The position numbers and the translations under genes are program-made. This document shows, piece by piece, positions 9,216-18,279 of a stretch of 64,000 bases of DNA (its first letter is position 1; every line of letters begins with the position of its first letter). Under the pieces are notes generated by a model. The model was not told where the DNA came from. It saw only the letters and a list, made by a program, of their open reading frames with translations, and did not search any database. This DNA is from Micromonospora sp. NBC_00389 (GTDB taxonomy: Bacteria > Actinomycetota > Actinomycetes > Mycobacteriales > Micromonosporaceae), in assembly GCF_036059255.1 (NCBI RefSeq), contig NZ_CP107947.1, positions 6,014,001 to 6,078,000 on the forward strand, written 5' to 3'.

Positions 9216-10193
9216 ATGCGCAAGCAGATGGAGGGCGACAACCAGCGGCGCCGGGCGCTCGCCCGGCAGGCCCGCGAACAGGGCCGCCAGCCCAGCGAGT
9301 TCGGCGCCAGCCTGAGCGCCTCCAAGCAGCTCACCAGCCTGGACCAGGGCAAGCGGACCGGCCCCGCACCGGCCGGACGGCACAAGCCGGACACCACGCG
9401 CGGTGGACCGGCCCCGCCGGCAGTCGGAGCCGCCGAGAATCCCCGGCCGCAACCGTCCGCCGGGGCCGGCGCGACCGGGGTGAACAGCATGGGCTACCAC
9501 GAACTGGTCGACGAGGTCCGGCGCCGGGCCGGGGTCGACTTCAAGACGGCCAAGGTGGGCACCGAGGCGACCGTCCTGGTCCTGGCCTTCGCCCTGGACG
9601 CGGCGGAGCGGCAGCTGCTGCTCACCGCGGTGCCGAACTCGCTGCACGACGTTCTGCCCGTCGACGGCATCGAGCGGCACCGGGACCTGCCTGGCTTCCT
9701 GGCCGAGGTCGGCCGGATCAGCGGCCGTACGCCGGAGCAGGCCCGATACCAGGCGGAGGCGACGCTAGCCGCGCTCGCCGACCACGACGGCGACCTGGTC
9801 GAGTCGTTGCACGTGCCCGACGGCCTGCGGGAACTGTTGAACCCGCCGGCGGCCGGCGGCGGCATCGTCGGCGCCTCCACCACCACACCCACCCTGGACG
9901 CGGACCAGCTGCGGGCGGCCCTGGACGACCTGCCGTACTGGGCCGGCGACAGCGTCGCCCTGTACCGGGTGGTCGCGCTGCCGCCGGACAACCTGGACCG
10001 GGTGCTCGCCCGGCTCGACCAGCTGCGCCAGGAGACCGGCCGTGGCCCGAGCATCGGGCGCCCCGGAGACACGGCCGCCGTGCTGACCGTGCGGACCAAC
10101 CAGGCCAACGGGGTGACCGCGCTGGACGTGGACCTCGCCCGCCAGATCGACGACGCGATCGACGAGGTGGGGGCCGGGATGGCCAGCGGCTGA
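9216..10193 (+). CDS. DUF2267 domain fused to a degenerate pterin-4a-carbinolamine dehydratase-like domain
   Basis: A 325-residue protein. Residues 1-90 are basic, Gln-rich and disordered. Residues 95-215 match DUF2267 (YHELVDEVRRRAGV, a helical repeat often found in stress-related actinobacterial genes). The C-terminal 100 residues follow the pattern of DCoH/PCD: LDADQLRAALDDLPYW, then VALPPDNLDRVLARLDQLRQE, then NGVTALDVDLARQIDDAI. The catalytic GHHP motif is replaced by GRGPSI and the later His is absent (VRTNQANGVT), so dehydratase activity is unlikely. The start at 9216 follows GAAAGGGG. The fused domain probably has a binding or structural role (inference). Confidence 0.78.
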   Translation: MRKQMEGDNQRRRALARQAREQGRQPSEFGASLSASKQLTSLDQGKRTGPAPAGRHKPDTTRGGPAPPAVGAAENPRPQPSAGAGATGVNSMGYHELVDEVRRRAGVDFKTAKVGTEATVLVLAFALDAAERQLLLTAVPNSLHDVLPVDGIERHRDLPGFLAEVGRISGRTPEQARYQAEATLAALADHDGDLVESLHVPDGLRELLNPPAAGGGIVGASTTTPTLDADQLRAALDDLPYWAGDSVALYRVVALPPDNLDRVLARLDQLRQETGRGPSIGRPGDTAAVLTVRTNQANGVTALDVDLARQIDDAIDEVGAGMASG

Positions 10194-10211
10194 CCGGCCG
10201 CACCGGCGCAC

Positions 10212-10255
10212 GCGGGCCGGCGGATGCGGGGCACCCCCCCGCTCCGCCGGCCCGC
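10212..10255 (+). terminator. Hairpin terminator after DUF2267 fusion gene
   Basis: A 13-bp stem, GCGGGCCGGCGGA with TCCGCCGGCCCGC, encloses an 18-base loop that can itself pair (GCGGG with CCCGC). It begins 18 bases after the stop codon at 10193. Confidence 0.7.
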
Positions 10256-10384
10256 AGCCGTGCCCGGCCGCGTCGACCCGGCCCGGCCCCGCGGCGGCAC
10301 CGCCGTCGCGGACCAGACGTCGCCCGGTGCCGGCTGGCCGGGCCACGATCGGCGCGCACCGGCGGCTCGGCTAGCGTGCCGGTC

Positions 10385-11179
10385 ATGAACCGCGCCGCCG
10401 ACCGGCTGGAGCTGGTCGCCGACCCGGTCCGCCGAACCGGGCGGACGCTGCTGTCCGCCGGCGTCGAGCAGTCGTACGTGGACGTCGAGGATCCTCGACA
10501 CCTGCACTTCGAGTACGTCCGCCGGATCGCCTCGGCGGTGGAGCTGGCGGCGCCGGCGGGCACCCCGCTGAGCGTTCTGCACCTGGGCGGCGGCGCGTTG
10601 ACGTTGCCCCGCTGGCTGGCCGCCACCCGGCCCGGCTCCCGGCAGCGTGTCGTCGAGCGGGACCGGGCGGTGGTCGAGCTGGTCGCCCGGGAGCTGCCGC
10701 CGTTGCCGCCCGAGGTGGAGGTGGAGGTCGCCGACGCCCGGGACGCGGTCGCGGCCACCCCGGCGGGCCGGTACGACCTGGTGGTCGCCGACATCTACCG
10801 GGCGGCCCAGATGCCCCGGCACGTACGGACCGTGGAGTTCGCCGCCGAGGTGGCCCGGACCCTGCGTCCGGACGGGCTCTACCTGGTCAACGTCACGGAC
10901 CTACCGCCCCTGGTCGGCACCCGGGCACAGGTGGCCACGCTGCGGGCGGTCTTCGGCGACGTGTGCGTGCTGGGCGACCGGCGGATGCTGCGTGGCCGGC
11001 GCTACGGCAACCTGGTGCTCGCCGCGACGCCCCGGCCCGGTGGGCTGCCGGTCGGCCGGCTGGCGGTGGCCGCCCTGCGCGACCCGGTGCCCGGCAGCCT
11101 GCTGCACGACGCCGCGCTCGATGCCTTCGTCGCCGGCGCCCACCCGGTCACCGACGCCGACCAGCCGGTCCAGCCATGA
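10385..11179 (+). CDS. Spermidine-synthase-like SAM-dependent methyltransferase
   Basis: A 264-residue Rossmann-fold protein. The SAM/dcSAM-binding loop is VLHLGGGALTLPRWL; the acidic strand end is RVVERDRAVVELVAREL; a later motif is YDLVVADIYRAAQMP, where polyamine synthases carry the catalytic Asp. The LHFEYVRRI stretch before the glycine loop is typical of the spermidine synthase-like group in actinobacteria, many of which are not true synthases. No decarboxylase partner is nearby, so polyamine synthesis is doubtful. The start is uncertain: ATG 10385 is used, GTG 10376 is in frame. Confidence 0.8.
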   Translation: MNRAADRLELVADPVRRTGRTLLSAGVEQSYVDVEDPRHLHFEYVRRIASAVELAAPAGTPLSVLHLGGGALTLPRWLAATRPGSRQRVVERDRAVVELVARELPPLPPEVEVEVADARDAVAATPAGRYDLVVADIYRAAQMPRHVRTVEFAAEVARTLRPDGLYLVNVTDLPPLVGTRAQVATLRAVFGDVCVLGDRRMLRGRRYGNLVLAATPRPGGLPVGRLAVAALRDPVPGSLLHDAALDAFVAGAHPVTDADQPVQP

Positions 11180-11282
11180 TCAGTTGACGCTCGACGGTGG
11201 GGATCCCCCAACACTCACGCACCGCCGGGTGATGAGCGCGGGAGCCGGGTTTCCGGAGGTGACCGCGGGGAAGGTGCGGCGG

Positions 11283-12383
11283 GTGAGCGACGCCGACACC
11301 CGGTTGACCGCCCGCCGGACGCTGATCGTGATCGGTCTGGTGCTGGCGACCGCGTTCGCGTTGGCCTTCGTGTACGCGACCCGCCGAGTGCTGGTCTGGG
11401 CCGTCGTGGCCGCCTTCTTCGCCGTCGCGCTCAAGCCGCTGGTGGACCGGCTGCAACGTCGCTTCGTGCGCCGGCGGGCGCTGGCCACGCTGCTGGTGTT
11501 CCTCGCCGCGTTCGTGACGCTGTCGATCCTGATCGCCGTCATCCTGGTGCCGCTGCTGGATGAGCTGGAGCGGTTCGCCGAACGGGCGCCGGAGCTGCTG
11601 CGCGACGCGCGCGCCGGTCGCGGCCCGCTGGGGAGTCTGCTGGAGCGCACCGGTGCCCTGCGGTACGTCTCCGGGCACTCCGATCAGCTACGGGACTTCG
11701 GCGACCGGCTGCGTCAACCCGCGGTCGGCGTGCTGCGCGGCGTCGTGGAGACGGTCGCCGGGCTGGTCACGGTCATCGTGCTGGCGTACCTCATGGTGTT
11801 GGAGGCGCCGCGGATCACCCGCGGCGTGCTGGTGGCGGCCGGGGACGGGCAGGCCGAGCGGCTACGCCGGGTGGGCCGGGAGGTCTCCCGCAGCGTCACC
11901 GGCTACCTCACCGGCAACCTGCTGATCAGCGTGATCTGCGGGTTGTTGACCTTCGTGGTGCTGACCCTCACCGGGGTGCCGTTCGCCGCCGTGATCGGCC
12001 TGCTGGTGGCGGTGGCCGACCTGATCCCGCTGGTCGGCGCGACACTCGGCGCGGTGATCGCGGCGGGGGCCGGCTTCGTGCACTCCCCCACCGCCGGGAT
12101 CGTGGTGCTGGTCTTCTTCGTGGTCTACCAGCAGGTGGAGAACCACCTGCTCCAGCCGCTCATCCTGTCCCGCGCGGTCCGGCTCAACCCGCTGACCGTG
12201 CTGGTCAGCGTGCTGCTCGCGGCGGAGCTGGCCGGCCTGCTCGGCGCGCTGCTGGCCATCCCGGCCGCCGGCATCGTCCAGACCCTGCTGCGCGAGTACG
12301 GCCCGAGCCGCCTGCGCGCCACCCCGCCGGCCACAGCCACCGACCAGCGACGCCGACCGGCCGGTCCCGCCCGCCAGGGCTGA
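11283..12383 (+). CDS. AI-2E family (PerM/YdiK-type) membrane transporter
   Basis: A 366-residue polytopic membrane protein. Two helices lie near the N-terminus (about 15-55), then a helix about 70-95, a soluble region (about 100-150), and a C-terminal block of four or five helices including PFAAVIGLLVAVADLIPLVGATLGAV and VVYQQVENHLLQPLILSRAVRLNPLTVL. The latter is the strongest family signature. Family members export autoinducer-like molecules or act as Na+/H+ antiporters; the substrate here is unknown. The GTG at 11283 has GGGGAAGG upstream; an in-frame ATG lies near 11232. Confidence 0.88.
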   Translation: MSDADTRLTARRTLIVIGLVLATAFALAFVYATRRVLVWAVVAAFFAVALKPLVDRLQRRFVRRRALATLLVFLAAFVTLSILIAVILVPLLDELERFAERAPELLRDARAGRGPLGSLLERTGALRYVSGHSDQLRDFGDRLRQPAVGVLRGVVETVAGLVTVIVLAYLMVLEAPRITRGVLVAAGDGQAERLRRVGREVSRSVTGYLTGNLLISVICGLLTFVVLTLTGVPFAAVIGLLVAVADLIPLVGATLGAVIAAGAGFVHSPTAGIVVLVFFVVYQQVENHLLQPLILSRAVRLNPLTVLVSVLLAAELAGLLGALLAIPAAGIVQTLLREYGPSRLRATPPATATDQRRRPAGPARQG

Positions 12384-12403
12384 CCGGCCGGATCGGGCGG
12401 TGC

Positions 12404-13705
12404 TCAGCGGGACCGGGCCGCGACCTCGGGTGAGGTGCTCTCCAGCGGAACCGCGTTCGCCGGGACCAGGCCGAGCTGGACCGCCGGCCGGGTCAGCGCC
12501 GCGTCCAACGCCCAGTCGGCGCCGACCCGGCTCCGGTTGCCCGGCATCGCCATCAGGTGGTACGCACGGGTGACCGCCTTGGCGGGCAGTCCGGCCAGCG
12601 GCACGTGCAACGGGTTCGCCGCCGCGTCCTTACCGCCCAGGTCGACCACCCAGCCCAGGTCGTGGTGCTTGTACGGCTTGCGCTGCCCGAACCCGTACGA
12701 CGCGGCGATGTTGTGCGCCGCGAGCTTGCCCTGCCGTTGGGCGTGCTGGGCGGTCATCGTGCAGACCTGGCCGGGGCGGGTCAGGTCGGGCACGGCGGCC
12801 GCATCGCCGCAGGCGTACACCTCGGGGTAGCCGGGGACGGTGAGGAACTCGTCGACCACCAGGCGGCCCTTCTCGGTACGCAGGCCCAACTCGTTGACGA
12901 ACGGGTCGGGGCGCACCCCCACGCACCACACGAGGGTGCAGGTGGGTATGTACTCGCCGTCGGTGAGCTTCACCCCGTCGGCCGTCGCCTCGGCCACCGA
13001 GGTGCCCATCCGCACGTCCACCCCGCGCCGGTCGAGCACCTTGTGCGCGGTCTGCGACATCCGTTTGTCCAGCTCCGGCAGCACCCGGGGCGCGACGTCG
13101 AGCAGCATCCAGCGCGGGCGGACGGTGAGCCGGGGCCGTTGAGCCTGCAACGCGTCGGTGAACAACTGCCCGTGCGCGGCGACCTCGGTGCCGGTGTAAC
13201 CGGCGCCGACCACCACGAAGGTGGATCGGGCCCGCTGCTCGGCCGGGTCCTCGGCCTGCTCGGCCAGCTCGATCTGGCGGACCACGTGGTCGTGCAGGTA
13301 GACCGCCTCGGGCAGGCCGCGGAAGCCGTGCGCGTACTCGGTCACCCCGGGGATGGGCAGCAACTTGTTGACGCTGCCCACGGCGAGCACCAACCGGTCG
13401 TACGCCAGCCGGTTCTTGTCGCCCTCCGGCTGGGTGAAGCCGACCCAGCGGTTCTGCAGGTCGACGTGATCCGCCTCGCCGATCACCACCCGTACGCCCT
13501 TCAGCGTCCCGGTCAGCGGCACCGCGATCCGCTTGGGCTCGACCACCCCGGCCGCCACCTCGGGCAGCAGTGGCAGGTAGAGGAAGTAGTCGGTGGAGTT
13601 CAGCACCACGATCTCGGCCCGGTCCCGGGCGAGCCGGCTCAACGTCTTCGCCGCGTGGTAACCGGCGAACCCGGCCCCCACGATCACCACACGAGGTTTC
13701 GTCAT
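12404..13705 (-). CDS. ndh: Type II NADH:quinone dehydrogenase (NDH-2)
   Basis: A 433-residue flavoprotein that oxidises NADH and passes electrons to menaquinone without pumping protons. The FAD-binding loop is VVIVGAGFAGYHAAK near the N-terminus. The NADH-binding loop is VVVGAGYTGTEVAAHG (about 165-180). The second FAD contact is VYACGDAAAVPD (about 310), and the quinone-site-like AQHAQRQGK follows. Its length fits the family. It is convergent with the AI-2E gene and separated by only 20 bases. The C-terminus lacks a long membrane anchor, like other actinobacterial NDH-2. Confidence 0.93.
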   Translation of the reverse strand: MTKPRVVIVGAGFAGYHAAKTLSRLARDRAEIVVLNSTDYFLYLPLLPEVAAGVVEPKRIAVPLTGTLKGVRVVIGEADHVDLQNRWVGFTQPEGDKNRLAYDRLVLAVGSVNKLLPIPGVTEYAHGFRGLPEAVYLHDHVVRQIELAEQAEDPAEQRARSTFVVVGAGYTGTEVAAHGQLFTDALQAQRPRLTVRPRWMLLDVAPRVLPELDKRMSQTAHKVLDRRGVDVRMGTSVAEATADGVKLTDGEYIPTCTLVWCVGVRPDPFVNELGLRTEKGRLVVDEFLTVPGYPEVYACGDAAAVPDLTRPGQVCTMTAQHAQRQGKLAAHNIAASYGFGQRKPYKHHDLGWVVDLGGKDAAANPLHVPLAGLPAKAVTRAYHLMAMPGNRSRVGADWALDAALTRPAVQLGLVPANAVPLESTSPEVAARSR

Positions 13706-13798
13706 TGCGGGCCGTTTCCCGTCGAAGGCCAGGACAAACGTCGAACAACCGGGCCAGCGGGCGCGGTGGGCGAACGGATGGCGCTGGCGGGCGGGAAC

Positions 13799-15955
13799 TC
13801 AGCTCGGCTGGAGCCGGACGTGGCCGGTGGTCCGCACCGCCTCCACCGCCCACAGTCGGCCGAAGGCGCGGACCCGTTCGGCGGTGATCCGGCCCAACTC
13901 TTCCGGAATGTCCGGATCGAGCATCAACCGTCCCTCGACCGGGTTGACGCCGAGCATGGCGCGGACCAGGGCCAGCGGGGTGCCGGCCGCCCACGCCTGC
14001 GGGCTGCACGCGGTCGGGTAGGGCACGGCGAACAGCAGCCGGTCCCGCGGGTACCCGCTGAGCGCCTCGGGCAGCCGGTGGCCGAACTGCTCGGCCGCGT
14101 CCAACATCGCCAGGCTGATCCGGTTCGCCTCCGCCCGGTAGCCGTACCGCGCCAGGCCGAGCACGGCGATGGAGTTGTCGTGCGGCCAGACCGTGCCGAG
14201 GTGGTAGCCGAGGGCGTTGTAGAGCCGCTCCTCCCGGGACAGCGTGCGGATGCCCCAGCCGGAGAACATGTGCGGCGACATGAGCTGGCGCACCACCGCG
14301 TCGGCCCGCTCCGGCGGCACGATCCCGCTCCACAGCAGGTGACCCATGTTGGAGGTCTTCGCGTCGACCGGGTTCTTGTCGCCGTCCAGCGCGACCGCGT
14401 AGTAACCGCCCCGCTCCTCGATCCAGAAGTCCCGGTTGAACCGCTCGTACAGGGTGCCCGCCTCGTCACGCAACCGCCGCGCCAGGTCGGGACTGTCCAA
14501 CGGCCCGTCGAACAGCTCGGCCAGCCGCAGCTTCGCGTCGTAGGTGTAGCCCTGCAGGTCGCAGGTGGCCAGCGGGAGCAACGGGATCCGGCCGTCGGCG
14601 AAGCAGATGCCGTCCGGAGAGTCCCGCCAGCACTGGTTGCCCAGCCCTTCCCGGGAACGGGTGGCGTACTCGACGTATCCGTCGCCGTCCCGGTCGCCGT
14701 AATCGTCGATCCAGCGCAGCGCGGCGAGCGCGTTGTCCCGCAGGTGACGCACGGTCTCCTGGTCGTGGGTCCACCGCCAGTACTCGGAGAGCAGGATCAG
14801 CCAGAGCTGGGTGGCGTCGGCGGTGCCGTAGTTGGGCGCGTACGGCTTGGCCCCGGTGCGGGTCAGCTCGCCGCTGCGCACCTCGTGCATGATCTTGCCG
14901 GGCTCCTCGTCGGTGAAGCCGTCGCACGCGTCGCCCTGGAGCCGGGCCAACGCGAGCAACGCCCCCTTGGCCAGCGCCGGCCCGGCGACCAGCGTCTGGT
15001 ACGCGGTGATCAGCGTGTCCCGGCCGAAGACGGTGAGGAACCAGGGCAACCCCGCACCGGGCAGCAGGATCCGCTGGCCCTTGACCTCCAGGTCGAGCCG
15101 CAGCGCGGCGATGTCGTCGCGGGACCTGCCCACCGTGCGTTCCAGGGCCTCGTTGTCGCTGCGCAACACCGCCCGGTCGCTGGTCCACCGGCGCCGCGGG
15201 TCGTCGGCCCGGCGGTGGATCACGTCGGCGATGTCACCCCGGACCGCCTCGACCACCCCGAACCCGGACGGCAACGGCACGTGCAGGTCGACCTTCCACT
15301 CCTGGCGCGGGTGCAGGTGCAGATCCCAGACCAGGTCGTCGCCCTCGATCCGGTCGGCCGGCACCGAGCAGCACACCCGGGTCTGCGCGGAGAAGTCTCC
15401 GTGGCGGTAGGAGAAGCACAGCTCGGACCCGTCGGCTGCGTGGTTGCGGGCGATCTCCGCGGACCGGTCCCGGACCACCGACTTGACCTCGAACAGGTCG
15501 GCGAAGTCGACGGCGACGGCCAGCCGCAGCTCCACCCGGACCGGCTCCGGCCGGAACGACGCCAGTTCCAGCCGCTCGTAAAAGCCGTCGCCGACGTAGC
15601 GCAGCCGCCGGAGGCTCAGACTGTCCGGGGGCAGCCCGGGCAGTTCCGGGTGGGTCAGCACGTACTGCGCCGAGTAGTGGTCGATGGTCGCGGCGCGCAA
15701 CACCAGCAGTTCGCCGCCGTTGAGGGTGACCGTCCAGCCGCTGACCAGCCGGGTGTCCAGATGCACGAGCCCACCGATGCTGCCCGGCGGCACGTCACCG
15801 GACGGGTTGGAGTACATGAACGTGGGCCCGCTGAGCACGGCGAGCGCGCCGTGGCCCAACTCGGGCGGCATGGCCCGCTGGTCACCGCCCTCCCCGGGCG
15901 CCTCCGCGAGCAGGCCCGGGTTCGGGTTCGTGGGGGTGGCGCGCACGACAGCCAT
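13799..15955 (-). CDS. Amylo-alpha-1,6-glucosidase / glycogen-debranching-like protein
   Basis: A 718-residue protein. The N-terminal beta-rich domain (about 30-230, with STAGGLVH-like sequence IGGLVHLDTRLVSGW) matches the GDE N-terminal domain. The C-terminal part (about 280-700) is an (alpha/alpha)6 barrel with LPWFLTVFGRDTLITAYQTL, PYAPNYGTADATQLW and GTVWPHDNSIAVLGLARYGY, typical of GH-type glycogen-debranching and trehalose/sucrose-related enzymes. No signal peptide, so cytosolic. The ATG at 15955 is used; a GTG at 15985 is in frame. Confidence 0.9.
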   Translation of the reverse strand: MAVVRATPTNPNPGLLAEAPGEGGDQRAMPPELGHGALAVLSGPTFMYSNPSGDVPPGSIGGLVHLDTRLVSGWTVTLNGGELLVLRAATIDHYSAQYVLTHPELPGLPPDSLSLRRLRYVGDGFYERLELASFRPEPVRVELRLAVAVDFADLFEVKSVVRDRSAEIARNHAADGSELCFSYRHGDFSAQTRVCCSVPADRIEGDDLVWDLHLHPRQEWKVDLHVPLPSGFGVVEAVRGDIADVIHRRADDPRRRWTSDRAVLRSDNEALERTVGRSRDDIAALRLDLEVKGQRILLPGAGLPWFLTVFGRDTLITAYQTLVAGPALAKGALLALARLQGDACDGFTDEEPGKIMHEVRSGELTRTGAKPYAPNYGTADATQLWLILLSEYWRWTHDQETVRHLRDNALAALRWIDDYGDRDGDGYVEYATRSREGLGNQCWRDSPDGICFADGRIPLLPLATCDLQGYTYDAKLRLAELFDGPLDSPDLARRLRDEAGTLYERFNRDFWIEERGGYYAVALDGDKNPVDAKTSNMGHLLWSGIVPPERADAVVRQLMSPHMFSGWGIRTLSREERLYNALGYHLGTVWPHDNSIAVLGLARYGYRAEANRISLAMLDAAEQFGHRLPEALSGYPRDRLLFAVPYPTACSPQAWAAGTPLALVRAMLGVNPVEGRLMLDPDIPEELGRITAERVRAFGRLWAVEAVRTTGHVRLQPS

Positions 15956-16073
15956 ACCACCCACCGTAGGAACGCCGAGCGCCACGAGTCATCACCCGGT
16001 TCGGGTGAAAGCCGTGGAACATCCACGTCCGGCGATGTAGACAGGTACTGCCATCGATGGAGAAGATGCCGGA

Positions 16074-17522
16074 ATGGGATCAGACGACACCGGCGACCGA
16101 CCCACGAGGTCCACCCGCCGCACCTTCCTGTCCGCCTCGGCTGCCGCCACCGCGGCGACCGCCGCCAGCGTGGCGGTGCCCGCGCTCGCCGCGCCGGCCG
16201 CCGCCGACGCCCCGCCCACCGGCCCCGGCCGCCCGACCCGCCCCCAGCGGCCCGACCGTGAGCTGCGCGAACTGCTGCGCCAGGTCGACCCCCGGCGGAT
16301 CGAGGCGATCGTGCGCCGACTCGCCGCGTTCGGCACCCGACACACCCTCTCCAGCCAGGACGACCCGCAGCGGGGCATCGGCGCCGCCCGGGACTGGATC
16401 TTCGCCCGGATGCAGGAGTACGCGGCCACCTCCGGCGGCCGGATGAGCGTCGAACTCCAGTCGTACGTCCAACAGCCGGCCTCGCGGATCCCCACCGCGA
16501 CCCGGATCACCAACGTGGTCGCCACCCTGCGCGGCCAGAGCTCCCCGAACCGCACCTACGTGGTGACCGGCCACTACGACTCTCGGGTCACCGACGTGAT
16601 GGACCCGGTCAGCGACTCACCCGGCGCCGACGACGACGCCTCCGGGGTGGCCGTGGTCATGGAACTCGCCCGGTTGATGGCCACCCGGCCCACCGCGGCC
16701 ACCATCGTCTTCGCCGCGGTCGCCGCCGAGGAGCAGGGCCTGTACGGCTCGGCGTACCTGGCCCAACAGCTCAAGGCGGCCGGCGCGGACGTGCATGGCA
16801 TGTTCAGCGACGACATCGTCGGCAGCAGCACGGCCGACGACGGCACCCGCGACCCGTACGCGGTGCGGCTGTTCGCCGAGGGAGTGCCGACGGCGGAGAC
16901 CCCGGCGGAGGCGAGCACCCGGCAGTCCGTCGGCGGCGAGAACGACTCACCGTCGCGGCAGCTCGCCCGCTTCGTCCGGGACGTGGCGGACAACGACGCC
17001 ACCGGCATGCGGGTGCGGGTGATCTACCGGCGGGATCGCTACCTGCGGGGCAGCGACCACATCTCGTTCCTGCGGGAGGGCTGGCCGGCGGCGCGGTTCA
17101 CCGAGCCGAACGAGGACTTCGCCCACCAGCACCAGGACGTCCGGGTGCAGGACGGGCAACAGTTCGGTGACCTCCCCGAGTTCTGCGACTTCGGGTACAT
17201 CGCCCGGGTGGCCCGGGTCAACGGCGCGGCGCTCTGGTCGCTGGCCCAGGCGCCCGGCACGCCCAAGGCCGCGATCATCGTGACCACCGATCTGACCAAC
17301 AACACGACGCTGCGCTGGCAGCGCGGCGACGAGCCGGACCTGGCCGGCTACGAGGTGCTGTGGCGGGAGACCACGGCCGCCGAGTGGCAGCGGGTGATCC
17401 CGGTCGGCGACGTCACCCAGGTCAGCATCGACCTGTCCAAGGACAACGTCTTCTTCGGCATCCGCGCGGTGGGCCGCGACGGCCTGCGCAGCCCGGTCGC
17501 GTTCCCCCGACCGGGTAGCTGA
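16074..17522 (+). CDS. Secreted M28-family zinc aminopeptidase
   Basis: A 482-residue exported peptidase. The N-terminus has a twin-arginine signal (STRRTFLSASAAA) followed by an Ala-rich hydrophobic stretch and AAPAAADA cleavage region. The metal site is recognisable: TGHYDS (first His), GADDDASG (bridging Asp), AEEQGLYGS (catalytic Glu-Glu), FSDDIVG, and GSDHISF (last His). A fibronectin-like beta domain follows at about 400-480 (TTLRWQRGDEPDLAGYEVLW). It is divergent from the debranching enzyme. Confidence 0.92.
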   Translation: MGSDDTGDRPTRSTRRTFLSASAAATAATAASVAVPALAAPAAADAPPTGPGRPTRPQRPDRELRELLRQVDPRRIEAIVRRLAAFGTRHTLSSQDDPQRGIGAARDWIFARMQEYAATSGGRMSVELQSYVQQPASRIPTATRITNVVATLRGQSSPNRTYVVTGHYDSRVTDVMDPVSDSPGADDDASGVAVVMELARLMATRPTAATIVFAAVAAEEQGLYGSAYLAQQLKAAGADVHGMFSDDIVGSSTADDGTRDPYAVRLFAEGVPTAETPAEASTRQSVGGENDSPSRQLARFVRDVADNDATGMRVRVIYRRDRYLRGSDHISFLREGWPAARFTEPNEDFAHQHQDVRVQDGQQFGDLPEFCDFGYIARVARVNGAALWSLAQAPGTPKAAIIVTTDLTNNTTLRWQRGDEPDLAGYEVLWRETTAAEWQRVIPVGDVTQVSIDLSKDNVFFGIRAVGRDGLRSPVAFPRPGS

Positions 17523-17639
17523 GCGGCGGGCGGCCGGGACGGTCCCGTTCGACCGCCCCGGTCGTCCCCTTGACGCCTCGCGACCGGCGAATTGGCGGCG
17601 CGACCTCCAGGCCGGCCGTGGAGCGGGACCGGCGGCTGT

Positions 17640-18167
17640 TCAGGTCGCCGTCGGCGCCGTGATCGCCCACCGCTCGTGGTCGCGCCACGCGCCGTCGATG
17701 AACAGGTAGTCCGGGGAGAAGCCCTCCAACCGGAAGCCCAGCTTCTGTGCGACCCGCCGGGACGGCTCGTTACCGGGCTGGATGTTCGCCTCCAGCCGGT
17801 GCAGCCCGAGCGCGCCGAACGCGTGGTCCATGACCAGGGCGATGCCCGCCGAGGCGTGCCCGGTGCCGCTGTACGGCTGGAACGCCGCGTACCCCAGGTA
17901 GCCCCCGCGCAGCGCGCCCAGCACGATCCCGCTGATGTTCACGTAGCCGGCGATCTCGCCGCTGGCCCGGTCACAGACCAGGTAGCCGGAGCTGTCCCGG
18001 CGCCGGATCCGACTCAGGTACCGGTCGTACTCCTCCGGGCTCTCCGGCGCGGCCAGCCACGGGTGGTGCAGCTCCCGGCTGCGCCGGGCAGCGGCGACGA
18101 ACTCGTCGGAGTCGGTGGGTCGGGGTCGGCGGATCGCGGCGGGACCCCCGGTACGCAGGTATCTCAC
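17640..18167 (-). CDS. GNAT N-acetyltransferase (RimJ/RimL type)
   Basis: A 175-residue acetyltransferase. The acetyl-CoA-binding region is LGYAAFQPYSGTGHASAGIALVMDHAF (the Q/R-x-x-G-x-G/A loop), followed by LGLHRLEANIQPGNEPSRRVAQKLGF, the signature of ribosomal-protein-type N-acetyltransferases. ELHHPWLAAP near residue 35 is also typical. Substrate unknown. The GTG at 18167 (VRYLRTGG) is chosen because the family core begins there; a GTG at 18212 is in frame. Confidence 0.87.
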   Translation of the reverse strand: MRYLRTGGPAAIRRPRPTDSDEFVAAARRSRELHHPWLAAPESPEEYDRYLSRIRRRDSSGYLVCDRASGEIAGYVNISGIVLGALRGGYLGYAAFQPYSGTGHASAGIALVMDHAFGALGLHRLEANIQPGNEPSRRVAQKLGFRLEGFSPDYLFIDGAWRDHERWAITAPTAT

Positions 18168-18279
18168 GGCCGACCACTCTGACCGACCAACCCGCACCCT
18201 GTCCAACCGCACACGCCCGTGCCGCCCGTGCCCGTGCCCGCCGCAAGATCGTGCTCGATGGCCGGGTGCGGCAACCTCG

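Noticed and set aside
12557..16261. Very long open frame on the plus strand opposite ndh and the debranching gene
   Set aside because: It is antisense to two clear genes and made of Arg, Gly and Pro codons as expected from GC-rich shadow frames; no domain is visible.
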